This document shows positions 10,201 to 17,010 of a stretch of DNA of 62,023 nucleotides, piece after piece. The notes beneath the pieces are model-generated. The model saw only the letters and a program-made list of their open reading frames with translations. It had not been told where the DNA came from and ran no database searches. Position numbers and translations under genes: made by a program. This stretch comes from Candidatus Eisenbergiella merdigallinarum (lineage in GTDB: Bacteria; Bacillota; Clostridia; Lachnospirales; Lachnospiraceae). Within the stretch, counting starts at the first letter, position 1; every line of letters begins with the position of its first letter. Location of the stretch: the NCBI GenBank assembly GCA_019119355.1, contig DWXE01000011.1, positions 1 to 62,023 on the forward strand, in the 5' to 3' direction.

Positions 10201-10446
10201 ATGGCGGATCAGATTCAGGAGAGTTCTTCTGCGGTTCATCTGGACATGATGTTTATCGACGAGGGCTTCGGCTCCCTGGACGAGCATTCCAGGGATCAGG
10301 CCGTCCGCGTTTTGCAGGAAATGGCCGGCGGATCGAAGCTCATCGGAATCATTTCCCACGTCACGGAGCTGAAACAGGAAATCGAGGATCAGCTGATCGT
10401 CACCAGGGACGACGAGGGGAGCCATGTGAGATGGCAGATCAGTTGA
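7213..10446 (+). CDS. sbcC: Exonuclease SbcCD, ATPase subunit SbcC
   Basis: A 1077-residue SMC/Rad50-like ATPase. The order is Walker A (GNTGAGKSTIF, about residue 38), a long coiled coil, the zinc hook CPVCG at about residue 539 in the centre, a second coiled coil, then the signature RTLSGGESF and Walker B (MMFIDEGFGSLDE). ATG 7213 overlaps the sbcD stop; longer upstream reading-frame extensions are out-of-gene. The coding strand is extremely Arg/Glu/Ala-rich, producing long spurious frames on both strands. The cas3 gene begins only 13 bp downstream, so sbcDC and cas3 are likely co-transcribed. Confidence 0.95.
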   Translation: MRPLKLTMQAFGSYGKRTTIDFTKADQNLFLIAGNTGAGKSTIFDAIAFALYGEASSGLNKKDGTELQSQFSASGTEPFVELVFSEDNGAYPEGNEYTVRRVPRHVRPLKRGQGTKEESESVSLLMPDKTEYPRKETDEKIRELVGLTKNQFMQVAMIAQGEFMELLRSKSDEKREIFRRLFHTELYRDIVDELGRRRRENQREMAQICAVCRTEAAHVAIPEEYENAGLLEKLKEEVVGTEPFSSGAMEEFLQELAAARGWLEGKKSAAQAEQEAAEAFYLEKREAVSGARELLTRFEELERAQKELEECAAVEEEMRENLRLAAQIRAAWEIRSVFLRCQDSADRLANVQKELENRREKKPRWEQEAAQARKREEEARELWEKEAQRCAAVSQKANRALENFARKREAEADARRKEEAARRAEENREAARKRLSDLEDMEAGWRKREADLEDAPAGQERWKAESAEKSGLEADLSALEGLERGAKDRRRQAEAAQEAYARASAAYEQKNAEYEGARRDFLNAQAGFLAREQLREGKPCPVCGSLDHPSPCRLEEGNGILSREALEELGDAANRLRDGQERAAAKAHAAREVAAEQEKRQKEADGAFRKRMKEAAARFGFSRDFGGDASAGPEPVGISARAALAGWGRSLEARGRALREELQELERVRNDLAGAKERREEMKAEADRMEEAAANARAALERSRAALESLSVSGDYSDEGEARAALERAQRGLEEKKEGADRAQRESGEAGARLENVKALIRRYEQEIPGLEEEWNQRRREYEAVLEEKGMDEAGWKLFTQRYEPGRADAFQNAADAHRQKRAAAGRLLDAAQKAVEGRERPDLAKLTAAQEEAQRRRDAARERTERIREVFGANDRAYRALAPKMKESGALMARYQRISGMYDLLAGNVSGSRMDIETFVQRRYLERILERANRRFGEMSAGQFELRLRDLESAGIGKNRGLDLMVYSSVTGKEREVRTLSGGESFMAALSLALGMADQIQESSSAVHLDMMFIDEGFGSLDEHSRDQAVRVLQEMAGGSKLIGIISHVTELKQEIEDQLIVTRDDEGSHVRWQIS

Positions 10447-10459
10447 GGAGGGGAAGGGT

Positions 10460-12625
10460 ATGGAAAAAGATTATCTCGCGCATGTGAGCCGGGACGGGAG
10501 CCGCGAGCAGTCCGTCAGGGAACATCTGGAAGGGACGGCGCGGCTGGCGGAACGGTTCGCGCAATCCTTCGGAAAAGGCGATTGGGGTTACTGCTGCGGT
10601 CTGCTTCACGATATTGGGAAGTACTCTTTCGCCTTTCAGGAGAGGATCCGTGGAAGAAACGACAGAAAAGTGGATCACGCCACGGCCGGAGCGCAGCTGT
10701 GCTTTCAACTGGGGGAACTGTATGAAGCGCTGAGCTATTGCATCGCCGGGCATCACGCGGGACTTCCGGATTACGGTAGCAGCGCGGATACGGGAAACAG
10801 CCCGAGCCTCATGGGAAGGCTGCGAAAGAAGGTGGAACCATATGAGGGATATCGGGAAGAGATCGAGGTCCCTGCTCTGGTCTCCGAGCCTTTTGACCGC
10901 GAAACGGGGCCGGATTTCGATTTTTCCTTCAGTTCTTTTATCCGGATGATGTATTCCTGCCTCGTGGACGCGGATTTCCTGGATACGGAAGCGTTTATGG
11001 AAGACGGAAAAACGCTGCGGGATCCGGGAGAGAAGCCGGAGCAGCTTTTTCGAAAGCTGGAAGAGCATATCCGGGATTGGCTGAAAAACGGGGACAGGGA
11101 TACGATAAACGGGCGGAGGACGGAGATCCTCAGGCATTGTCTGGCGTGCGGGGCCATGGAACGGGGCCTGTTTCGCCTGACCGTGCCCACCGGAGGGGGA
11201 AAGACCATAGCGTCGCTGGCTTTCGCCCTGCGCCATGCGGCGGAAAATGATATGGACCGGGTGATCTATGTGATCCCGTACACCAGCATCATCGAGCAGA
11301 ACGCCGGGATATTCCGGAAGATTCTCGGGGAAAAAAACGTGCTGGAGAATCATTGCAACGTGGATTATGACGGCTGCGATCCGAAGAGAGCGGAGGAGTT
11401 GAGACCGATACAGCTGGCGGCGGAAAACTGGGATAAGCCCGTCGTGGTGACGACGAACGTACAGTTTTTTGAATCCTTATTTTCCAATCGGTCTTCCAGG
11501 TGCAGAAAGCTGCACAATATCGCCAACAGCGTTATCGTGTTCGACGAGGCGCAGATGCTGCCGAACGATTATCTCAGGCCATGTATCGCGATAATGGAGG
11601 AGCTGTTGGACCATTATCGAACCAGCATCGTCCTGTGCACGGCCACGCAGCCCGCGCTGTCCGGTTTTTTTAAAAAGGAAAGGAAAGCGACGGAATTGTG
11701 CCCGCGGACAGAAGAGCAGTTTCGCTTTTTTGAACGCGTCACTTTCCGGAATATCGGTACGGTGTCGGAGAAGGAACTGGCCTGCAGGCTGGAATCCATG
11801 CCCTGCGTCCTCTGTATCGTGAATACCAGAAGAAGGGCCCAGAATCTTTATCAGTATCTGAAAGGGGAAGGAGTGTTCCATCTCTCCACGTCCATGTACC
11901 CGGAGCATCGCCGCCGCGTTTTAGAGCGGATCAGGAAGCGGCTCGAAGATGGGGAGAGATGCGTGCTGATTTCTACCAGCCTTGTGGAAGCGGGGGTGGA
12001 TCTGGATTTTGGAGCCGTGTACAGGGAACTGGCCGGGGCGGACTCCATCATCCAGGCTGCCGGCCGATGCAACCGGGAAGGAAAGCGGAAAAAGGAGGAG
12101 AGCCCGGTGACCGTTTTTCGTTTCGAAGACGGGAAACCCGCGTTGGGGCAGAGACAACCCATCGACGTGACGAAAGCGCTGCTGGCCAGCGGCGTGGACA
12201 TCGCCTCCCGGGAAGGCATCGAAAAATATTTTTCCGGCCTGTATCATATCCGGGGAGAGAGCCTCGATAAAAAGAAGATCCTTGCGGACTTTCGAAACTG
12301 CAGATATGATTTCGCCACGGCAGCCAGGGATTTTCGTCTGATCGAAGAGAAGACGGTCACTCTGTTGATCCCTGTTGAGGATGAAGCGAAGGAACTTTTG
12401 ACACAGATTCAACGCTGCGGTTGTACGAAAAGCGGAATGCGCAGGGCCGGCCGATACTGCGTTTCGGTGGATGAGAGGGAGATCAAAACGCTGTATGGCG
12501 CCGGAATGGCCGTGCCGGTGTCCGGAGAAGCGAAGGATTTTTGGGCGCTGACGGAAGAATCGCGGTATACCGAAGAGATGGGAATGAATCTGGAAGCGGT
12601 GAACGGAATGGGAATTTTGTGGTAG
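10460..12625 (+). CDS. cas3: CRISPR-associated helicase/nuclease Cas3 (type I-C, HD-fused)
   Basis: A 721-residue Cas3 with an N-terminal HD nuclease (LLHDIGKYS at about residue 49, VDHATAG near 73, GHHAG near 97) and an SF2 helicase (Walker A VPTGGGKT near 240, DEAQ near 360, the STSLVEAGVD and QAAGRCNREG motifs of the C-terminal RecA fold). It is recruited to target-bound Cascade and degrades the non-target strand. It is the first cas gene and lies 13 bp after sbcC, but is separated from cas5 by 406 bp containing its own regulatory structures. Length and order are normal for type I-C. Confidence 0.97.
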   Translation: MEKDYLAHVSRDGSREQSVREHLEGTARLAERFAQSFGKGDWGYCCGLLHDIGKYSFAFQERIRGRNDRKVDHATAGAQLCFQLGELYEALSYCIAGHHAGLPDYGSSADTGNSPSLMGRLRKKVEPYEGYREEIEVPALVSEPFDRETGPDFDFSFSSFIRMMYSCLVDADFLDTEAFMEDGKTLRDPGEKPEQLFRKLEEHIRDWLKNGDRDTINGRRTEILRHCLACGAMERGLFRLTVPTGGGKTIASLAFALRHAAENDMDRVIYVIPYTSIIEQNAGIFRKILGEKNVLENHCNVDYDGCDPKRAEELRPIQLAAENWDKPVVVTTNVQFFESLFSNRSSRCRKLHNIANSVIVFDEAQMLPNDYLRPCIAIMEELLDHYRTSIVLCTATQPALSGFFKKERKATELCPRTEEQFRFFERVTFRNIGTVSEKELACRLESMPCVLCIVNTRRRAQNLYQYLKGEGVFHLSTSMYPEHRRRVLERIRKRLEDGERCVLISTSLVEAGVDLDFGAVYRELAGADSIIQAAGRCNREGKRKKEESPVTVFRFEDGKPALGQRQPIDVTKALLASGVDIASREGIEKYFSGLYHIRGESLDKKKILADFRNCRYDFATAARDFRLIEEKTVTLLIPVEDEAKELLTQIQRCGCTKSGMRRAGRYCVSVDEREIKTLYGAGMAVPVSGEAKDFWALTEESRYTEEMGMNLEAVNGMGILW

Positions 12626-12638
12626 GTTGCCCGGATGT

Positions 12639-12688
12639 CGCAGGGGCGGCGTCAAAGCTGAAAAATGTGCTTTGACGCCGCCCCTGCG
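12639..12688. repeat. Perfect 20-bp inverted repeat after cas3
   Basis: Arms at 12639-12658 and 12669-12688 are perfectly complementary over 20 bp around a 10-nt loop (TGAAAAATGT). There is no T-run on either side, so it is not a classical intrinsic terminator. It sits 13 bp after the cas3 stop. On the minus strand it forms the 3' part of the predicted guide RNA. It could terminate, stabilise or process transcripts from both directions. Confidence 0.7.
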
Positions 12689-12741
12689 CTCTGCGCTTAG
12701 ATCAAATATCAGTATTTCAATCCACAGGTTTTCCCTGACAT
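12639..12741 (-). ncRNA. Candidate crRNA-like self-regulating guide (CreR/CreA-type)
   Basis: Minus-strand RNA predicted to start at about 12741. In transcript order it contains a degenerate CRISPR repeat hairpin, the exact 11-nt type I-C crRNA handle TGGATTGAAAT (12724-12714), a spacer-like segment beginning ACTGATATTTGATC (from 12713), and a 20-bp hairpin at its 3' end. The first ten spacer nucleotides match the plus-strand site at 12808-12817 except at position 6, and that site has a TTC PAM. This is the layout of CreA/CreR guides, which direct Cascade to a promoter through seed-only pairing. The exact ends and expression are inference. Confidence 0.7.
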
Positions 12742-12745
12742 GAAA
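12714..12745 (-). repeat. Solitary degenerate CRISPR repeat (pseudo-repeat)
   Basis: Read on the minus strand, the last 12 nt (GTGGATTGAAAT) are identical to the 3' end of the array repeat. The upstream part has diverged, but it still forms a hairpin, CAGG-GAAAA-CCTG (12737-12725). Its 5-nt loop and its 3' base at G12725 are at the position where Cas5 of type I-C cleaves (after G21 of the 32-nt repeat). So the structure and handle are conserved while the stem sequence is not. Confidence 0.75.
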
Positions 12746-12747
12746 AC

Positions 12748-12776
12748 AGTATAACAAATCGGAGGATTGACTTCAA
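12748..12776 (-). promoter_or_regulatory. Promoter of the guide RNA
   Basis: On the minus strand, TTGAAG (12776-12771), a 17-bp spacer and TATACT (12753-12748). The predicted start, an A at 12741, lies four nucleotides upstream of the pseudo-repeat hairpin, so transcription would begin exactly at the functional RNA. Confidence 0.6.
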
Positions 12777-12804
12777 ACGGTAATAAAATGATGAAACTAT
12801 AGAT

Positions 12805-12842
12805 TTCACTGAAATTTATCTAACAATAATATGATTTGTATT
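12805..12842 (+). promoter_or_regulatory. Predicted Cascade-binding site (PAM plus seed match) in the cas5 promoter
   Basis: TTC (12805-12807), the type I-C PAM, is followed by ACTGAAATTT (12808-12817), which matches the guide at positions 1-5 and 7-10. The rest of the 35-nt window is largely unmatched, as in CreR/CreA targets where pairing is limited to the seed so that binding occurs without cleavage. The footprint reaches 12842 and would cover the -35 element of the downstream promoter. Confidence 0.65.
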
Positions 12843-12869
12843 GCTTTCGTGGCGGAGATATAGTATAAC
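12836..12869 (+). promoter_or_regulatory. Promoter(s) of the cas5-cas2 operon
   Basis: Two overlapping sigma-A matches, each with a 17-bp spacer: TTGTAT (12836-12841) with TATAGT (12859-12864), and TTGCTT (12841-12846) with TATAAC (12864-12869). This is the only promoter-like sequence seen between cas3 and cas5, and it abuts the predicted Cascade-binding site. Confidence 0.55.
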
Positions 12870-12883
12870 AATAGTATACAACA

Positions 12884-13009
12884 ATGAATTATCTGAAGAA
12901 ACTGTATGAAGTATTTTATTTTCAGAAAGAAAGGGTAGCTTTCATACGGTTTCAGCCGCGGGACTACATCGCGGAATGCTACAGAGAAGGGAGGGTACTG
13001 GAAGGATGA
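12884..13009 (+). CDS. Possible 41-residue leader or small cas-operon protein
   Basis: An open frame beginning MNYLKKLYEVFYFQ and ending EGRVLEG lies between the cas promoter and cas5. It starts only 8-13 nt after the predicted transcription start and lacks a recognisable Shine-Dalgarno. Inside it, 12898-12910 and 12941-12953 form a 13-bp stem (one G-U) with a 30-nt loop. It is Lys/Tyr/Phe-rich and resembles no protein I know. It could be a leader peptide, a CreT-like toxin guarded by the guide RNA, or non-coding leader sequence. Confidence 0.3.
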   Translation: MNYLKKLYEVFYFQKERVAFIRFQPRDYIAECYREGRVLEG

Positions 13010-13031
13010 GCAGGAAGGAAAGGAGGAAGCC

Positions 13032-13694
13032 ATGGGAATGGGTGTAAAGGTCAGGGTATGGGGGGATTATGCCCTGTTTTCCCGGCCGGAGATGAAGGTG
13101 GAGCGGTGCTCCTACGATGTGATGACCCCGTCGGCAGCCAGAGGAATTCTGGAAGCCATCTTCTGGCATCCGGGGCTGAAATGGGTCGTCGATAAAATTT
13201 ATGTCAAAAAACCGATCCGGTTTACCAGCGTGCGGAGAAACGAGGTCAAGAGCAAGATTTTGGCCAGCAACGTGCTCCAGGTTTACAACGGAGCGAAGAA
13301 GCCGCTTTACATAAGCGGCAGATCCGACATTGTCCAGAGGGCGTCGCTGCTTTTATGCGATGTGGAATATGTGATCGAAGCCCATTTCGAGATGACGGAC
13401 AGGGCCAACGCCACGGACAACCCTGGGAAATTTAAGGACATCGTGATGCGGCGTTTGAAGCGGGGAGAATGCTATCATATGCCCTACTTCGGGTGCAGGG
13501 AGTTTCCGGCTCATTTCTGTTTGTGTGAGGAAGAAGAAATCAGGACCGCATATGACGGGATTGAGGAGAAGGACCTGGGATACATGCTGTACGATCTGGA
13601 TTACTCGGATCCGGAAAATCTGCAGCCCATGTTTTTCAGAGCCGTCCTGAAACGGGGCGCGCTGGATCTGAAGGACTGCGAGGTGGTACGATGA
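13032..13694 (+). CDS. cas5c: Cas5c (Cas5d), crRNA-processing endonuclease of type I-C
   Basis: A 220-residue protein with the type I-C Cas5 pattern: an N-terminal RAMP strand (VKVRVWGDYALFSRPE), SYDVMTPSAARGILEAIFW, and the C-terminal RGECYHMPYFGCREF motif. In subtype I-C, which lacks Cas6, this protein cleaves the repeat at the base of its hairpin to leave an 11-nt 5' handle and then stays in Cascade. ATG 13032 follows AGGAGG (13021-13026) by 5 nt. It overlaps cas8c by 4 bp. Confidence 0.96.
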   Translation: MGMGVKVRVWGDYALFSRPEMKVERCSYDVMTPSAARGILEAIFWHPGLKWVVDKIYVKKPIRFTSVRRNEVKSKILASNVLQVYNGAKKPLYISGRSDIVQRASLLLCDVEYVIEAHFEMTDRANATDNPGKFKDIVMRRLKRGECYHMPYFGCREFPAHFCLCEEEEIRTAYDGIEEKDLGYMLYDLDYSDPENLQPMFFRAVLKRGALDLKDCEVVR

Positions 13695-15421
13695 TCTTAC
13701 AGGCGCTGACGGAATACTATGAAAATCTGGCGGAACAGGGAGAGGTATCCCGGGAGGGATGGTGCCGGGCAAAGGTTTCCTGGGCGGTCAATCTGTCCGG
13801 GGATGGGAAGATTCTCGGGATTATTTCTTTGAAACGGGAAGAGGAACGGGGGAAAAAGAAGATAGCGGTACCGGCATCCCTGACCGTCCCGGAAATGGTC
13901 ACCCGTTCTTCCGGCGTTTCGGCGAATTTTCTGTGCGATAATTCGAAATATCTCCTCGGCATTGATGCGCAGGGGACGAACAGGAGGATTCTGGATTGCT
14001 TTCAGGCCGCGAAGGAAAAACATCTGCGGCTGCTGGAAGGGGTGGAGGGAGAAATGGCCCGGGCTCTCCGGCTGTATTTTGAAAGCTGGGATCCCCAAAA
14101 AGCGGCCGACTGTGCCGAAATCCGGGAAAACTGGGACGATGTGACGGATGGAGGAAATCTGATTTTTTGTCAGGGCACGGACTATGCTCAGGACGATCCG
14201 GCGATTCGGAAAGCGTGGGAACGGGAGAAAAACGGCGCGGCCGGAGGGCCGGAAGGGATCTGTCTGGTGACCGGGAAAAGGGAGGAAATCGCGAGGATTC
14301 ATCGGGGGATCAAAGGAGTGCCCGGCGCCCAGTCCAGCGGGGCCGCACTGGTTTCCTTCAACGCTCCGGCCTTTGAATCTTACGGAAAGGAGCAGAGTTA
14401 TAACGCCCCGGTGGGAAAGTATGCGGAATTCGCCTATACCACTGCGCTGAACGATCTGTTGAGCCACAGGGAATATACGTTTCAGCTGGGAGATACCACG
14501 GTCGTTTTCTGGGCGGGGAGTGCAGAACGCGTATATCAGAGGACGTTTTCCCTGTCGGCGGCTCCGGGGCGGGACAACCAGGAAGAGTTGAAGGGAATTT
14601 TTGAAAACCTGAAATGCCACAGGCCGATCCGGGTGGAAGGGGTGGAGCTGAATCCGGAGCAGAAGTTTTATATTCTGGGGCTGGCGCCCAATGCTGCCCG
14701 GTTGTCGGTGCGCTTTTTTCACCAGAATTCCTTTGGGAATATTCTGGAAAATCTTGCCAGGCACTATCGGAGGATGGAGATGATTAAACCGGCCTGGGAG
14801 GACAGGGAATATCTGGGGATTCGGGAGATGTTGTTCGAAACGGTGAATCAGAAATCCAGGGAAAAATCTCCGATTTCCAGCATGGCGGCCATGGTTTTGC
14901 AGGCGATCCTTCAGGGAAGCAGATATCCGGCAAGCCTTTATACGGATACGCTGATCCGGATCCGGGCGGAACAGGGAACGGTCACGTGGGGAAGGGCAGG
15001 GATCGTGAAGGCATTTTTGATTCGAAATTACGGATGGGAGAAGGGAGAAAATTACATGGGAATCAATGAGGACAGCAAAGAAGTGGCGTATGTGCTGGGA
15101 CGGCTGTTTTCCGTGTTGGAGTCGATTCAGAAGGATGCGAATCCCACGATCAACGCTACGATTCGGGACCGCTATTTCAATTCGGCCTGCACCACGCCGG
15201 TTTCGGTATTCCCGATTTTGATCCGGCTGAAAAACAGCCATATGAAGAAGCTGGAACGGGAAAAAGCCAGCGCCAAACCGTATTATGAAGGGCTGCTGGG
15301 AAAGTTGATGGAAAATCTGACCGCATTTCCGGCGCGTTTATCGCTGGAGGAGCAGGGGCAGTTTATTTTGGGGTATTATCATCAGACGCAGAAAAAGTAT
15401 GAAAAACGGGAGGAAAAATAA
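13691..15421 (+). CDS. cas8c: Cas8c (Csd1), large subunit of type I-C Cascade
   Basis: A 576-residue protein with the Csd1 N-terminus (MILQALTEYYENLAEQG) and the usual length. It is the PAM-recognising large subunit of the I-C effector. In this subtype an internal start within cas8c typically also yields the small subunit Cas11c, so no separate cas11 gene is expected; I could not identify that internal start with confidence. It overlaps cas5c by 4 bp and abuts cas7c directly. Confidence 0.96.
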   Translation: MILQALTEYYENLAEQGEVSREGWCRAKVSWAVNLSGDGKILGIISLKREEERGKKKIAVPASLTVPEMVTRSSGVSANFLCDNSKYLLGIDAQGTNRRILDCFQAAKEKHLRLLEGVEGEMARALRLYFESWDPQKAADCAEIRENWDDVTDGGNLIFCQGTDYAQDDPAIRKAWEREKNGAAGGPEGICLVTGKREEIARIHRGIKGVPGAQSSGAALVSFNAPAFESYGKEQSYNAPVGKYAEFAYTTALNDLLSHREYTFQLGDTTVVFWAGSAERVYQRTFSLSAAPGRDNQEELKGIFENLKCHRPIRVEGVELNPEQKFYILGLAPNAARLSVRFFHQNSFGNILENLARHYRRMEMIKPAWEDREYLGIREMLFETVNQKSREKSPISSMAAMVLQAILQGSRYPASLYTDTLIRIRAEQGTVTWGRAGIVKAFLIRNYGWEKGENYMGINEDSKEVAYVLGRLFSVLESIQKDANPTINATIRDRYFNSACTTPVSVFPILIRLKNSHMKKLEREKASAKPYYEGLLGKLMENLTAFPARLSLEEQGQFILGYYHQTQKKYEKREEK

Positions 15422-16333
15422 ATGAAGGAAGCGATCAAAAACAGATACGAATTCGTAATTTTGTTCGACGTGGAAAACGGGAATCCGAACGGGGATCCGG
15501 ATGCGGGCAATATGCCCAGAATCGATCCGGAAAGCGGTCTGGGGCTGGTGACGGACGTTTGCCTGAAACGGAAAATCCGGAACTATGTGGAAACCGTGAA
15601 GGAAGGCGAAAAGGGATTTCAGATATATATCAGGGAGGATGTCCCGCTGAACAGAAGCGACAGAGGGGCATGTGAAACGCTGGGAATTGCGGAAACGGAC
15701 GATAAAAAGCTGACGGAGGAGCTCAAGAAGCTCAAAAAGAGCGATCCGGACGTGGATTTGAAACTGAGAAACTATATGTGCGAAGAATTTTATGATGTCC
15801 GGACCTTCGGCGCCGTCATGACGACGTTTGTGAAGGCAGCGCTCAACTGCGGTCAGGTGAGGGGACCGGTCCAGCTGGGGTTTGCCAGAAGCATCGATCC
15901 GATTGTCAGCCAGGAAGTGACGATCACCAGAGTTGCCATTACCACGGAAAAGGATGCGGAAAATAAGAGCACGGAAATGGGGAGAAAGAACATCGTTCCC
16001 TATGGATTGTATCGGGCGGAGGGCTATGTGTCCGCAAACCTGGCCAGAAAGGTGACGGGATTTTCCGGGGAGGATCTGGAACTGTTGTGGGAGGCAATTT
16101 TGAATATGTTCGAAATCGACCATTCGGCAGCGCGGGGAAAAATGGCCGTCCGCGAGCTGATCGTTTTCAGGCACAGCAAAGAGCTGGGAGACTGTCCCGC
16201 CTATAAGCTGTTCGACGCGGTGGAAGTCAGGAGAAAGGATGGCGTGGAATATCCGAGAAATTATCAGGATTATTCCGTCTGCGTGCATGAGGAAAATATT
16301 CCCGATTCCGTGGAAGTGAAAAGGATGGCATGA
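15422..16333 (+). CDS. cas7c: Cas7c (Csd2), backbone subunit of type I-C Cascade
   Basis: A 303-residue RAMP-fold protein with the Csd2 hallmark NGNPNGDPDAGNMPR near residue 18 and the downstream VRTFGAVM and GPVQLGFARSIDPI segments. Multiple copies form the helical backbone that binds the crRNA spacer; the backbone kinks every sixth nucleotide, which is why position 6 of a seed need not match. ATG 15422 immediately follows the cas8c TAA. Confidence 0.96.
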   Translation: MKEAIKNRYEFVILFDVENGNPNGDPDAGNMPRIDPESGLGLVTDVCLKRKIRNYVETVKEGEKGFQIYIREDVPLNRSDRGACETLGIAETDDKKLTEELKKLKKSDPDVDLKLRNYMCEEFYDVRTFGAVMTTFVKAALNCGQVRGPVQLGFARSIDPIVSQEVTITRVAITTEKDAENKSTEMGRKNIVPYGLYRAEGYVSANLARKVTGFSGEDLELLWEAILNMFEIDHSAARGKMAVRELIVFRHSKELGDCPAYKLFDAVEVRRKDGVEYPRNYQDYSVCVHEENIPDSVEVKRMA

Positions 16334-17010
16334 TGGGAGAGTATTCGGAAGACGATTATCTGATGATCTCCGGAATACAGCATTTCAGGTTTTGCAGAAG
16401 ACAGTGGGCCCTGATCCATATCGAGCAACAGTGGGCGGAAAATGAGCATACCGCTGTGGGCGGACTGATGCACAAAAAAGTTCACGATCCCAGCCTGACA
16501 GAAAAGCGGAAAGGCGTCATCGTGGCAAGGGCCCTTCCCGTGGTTTCCAGAAAAATGGGAATCAGCGGGGAGTGCGATGTGGTGGAATTTCGATCCAGTG
16601 AAGACGGGATCAGACTGTACGGGCATCGGGGGCTGTATTCCATTTATCCTGTGGAGTATAAGAAGGGAAAGCCGAAAGTGGAGGATGAGGATCGGCTGCA
16701 GCTGGCGGCACAGGCGATGTGCCTGGAGGAAATGTTTTCGGCTGAAGTACCGGAAGGGGCTCTGTTCTACGGAGAAACAAGGCGCAGGGAAGCCGTGGAG
16801 ATCGACGGGGCCCTCCGGGAAGAGGTGCGCGCCATGTTTCGCGAAATGCACGGATATTATGAGAGGAGATATACTCCAAAAGTGAAATACAGCAAGGCCT
16901 GCAGCGCCTGCTCTCTGAAGGATATCTGTCTGCCCGGGCTCGGGAAATCCGTTTCCGCAAAGGAATATATCAGGAGGATATTGGAGGAAGGGGAGGAAGT
17001 GACGATATGA
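16330..17010 (+). CDS. cas4: Cas4, RecB-like adaptation nuclease
   Basis: A 226-residue RecB-family nuclease with an iron-sulfur cluster. An N-terminal Cys (FRFCRRQW), a GECDVVEF metal site, the VEYKKGKPK motif with catalytic Glu/Lys, and the C-terminal cluster CSACSLKDIC are visible. Together with Cas1-Cas2 it trims prespacers and enforces PAM orientation. It is embedded between cas7c and cas1, with 4-bp overlaps on both sides, as is normal for I-C. Confidence 0.95.
   Translation: MMGEYSEDDYLMISGIQHFRFCRRQWALIHIEQQWAENEHTAVGGLMHKKVHDPSLTEKRKGVIVARALPVVSRKMGISGECDVVEFRSSEDGIRLYGHRGLYSIYPVEYKKGKPKVEDEDRLQLAAQAMCLEEMFSAEVPEGALFYGETRRREAVEIDGALREEVRAMFREMHGYYERRYTPKVKYSKACSACSLKDICLPGLGKSVSAKEYIRRILEEGEEVTI

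Noticed and set aside
12639..12688. A simple intrinsic terminator for cas3
   Set aside because: The stem is perfect but neither side has a T-run; recorded as an inverted repeat and possible guide-RNA 3' structure instead.
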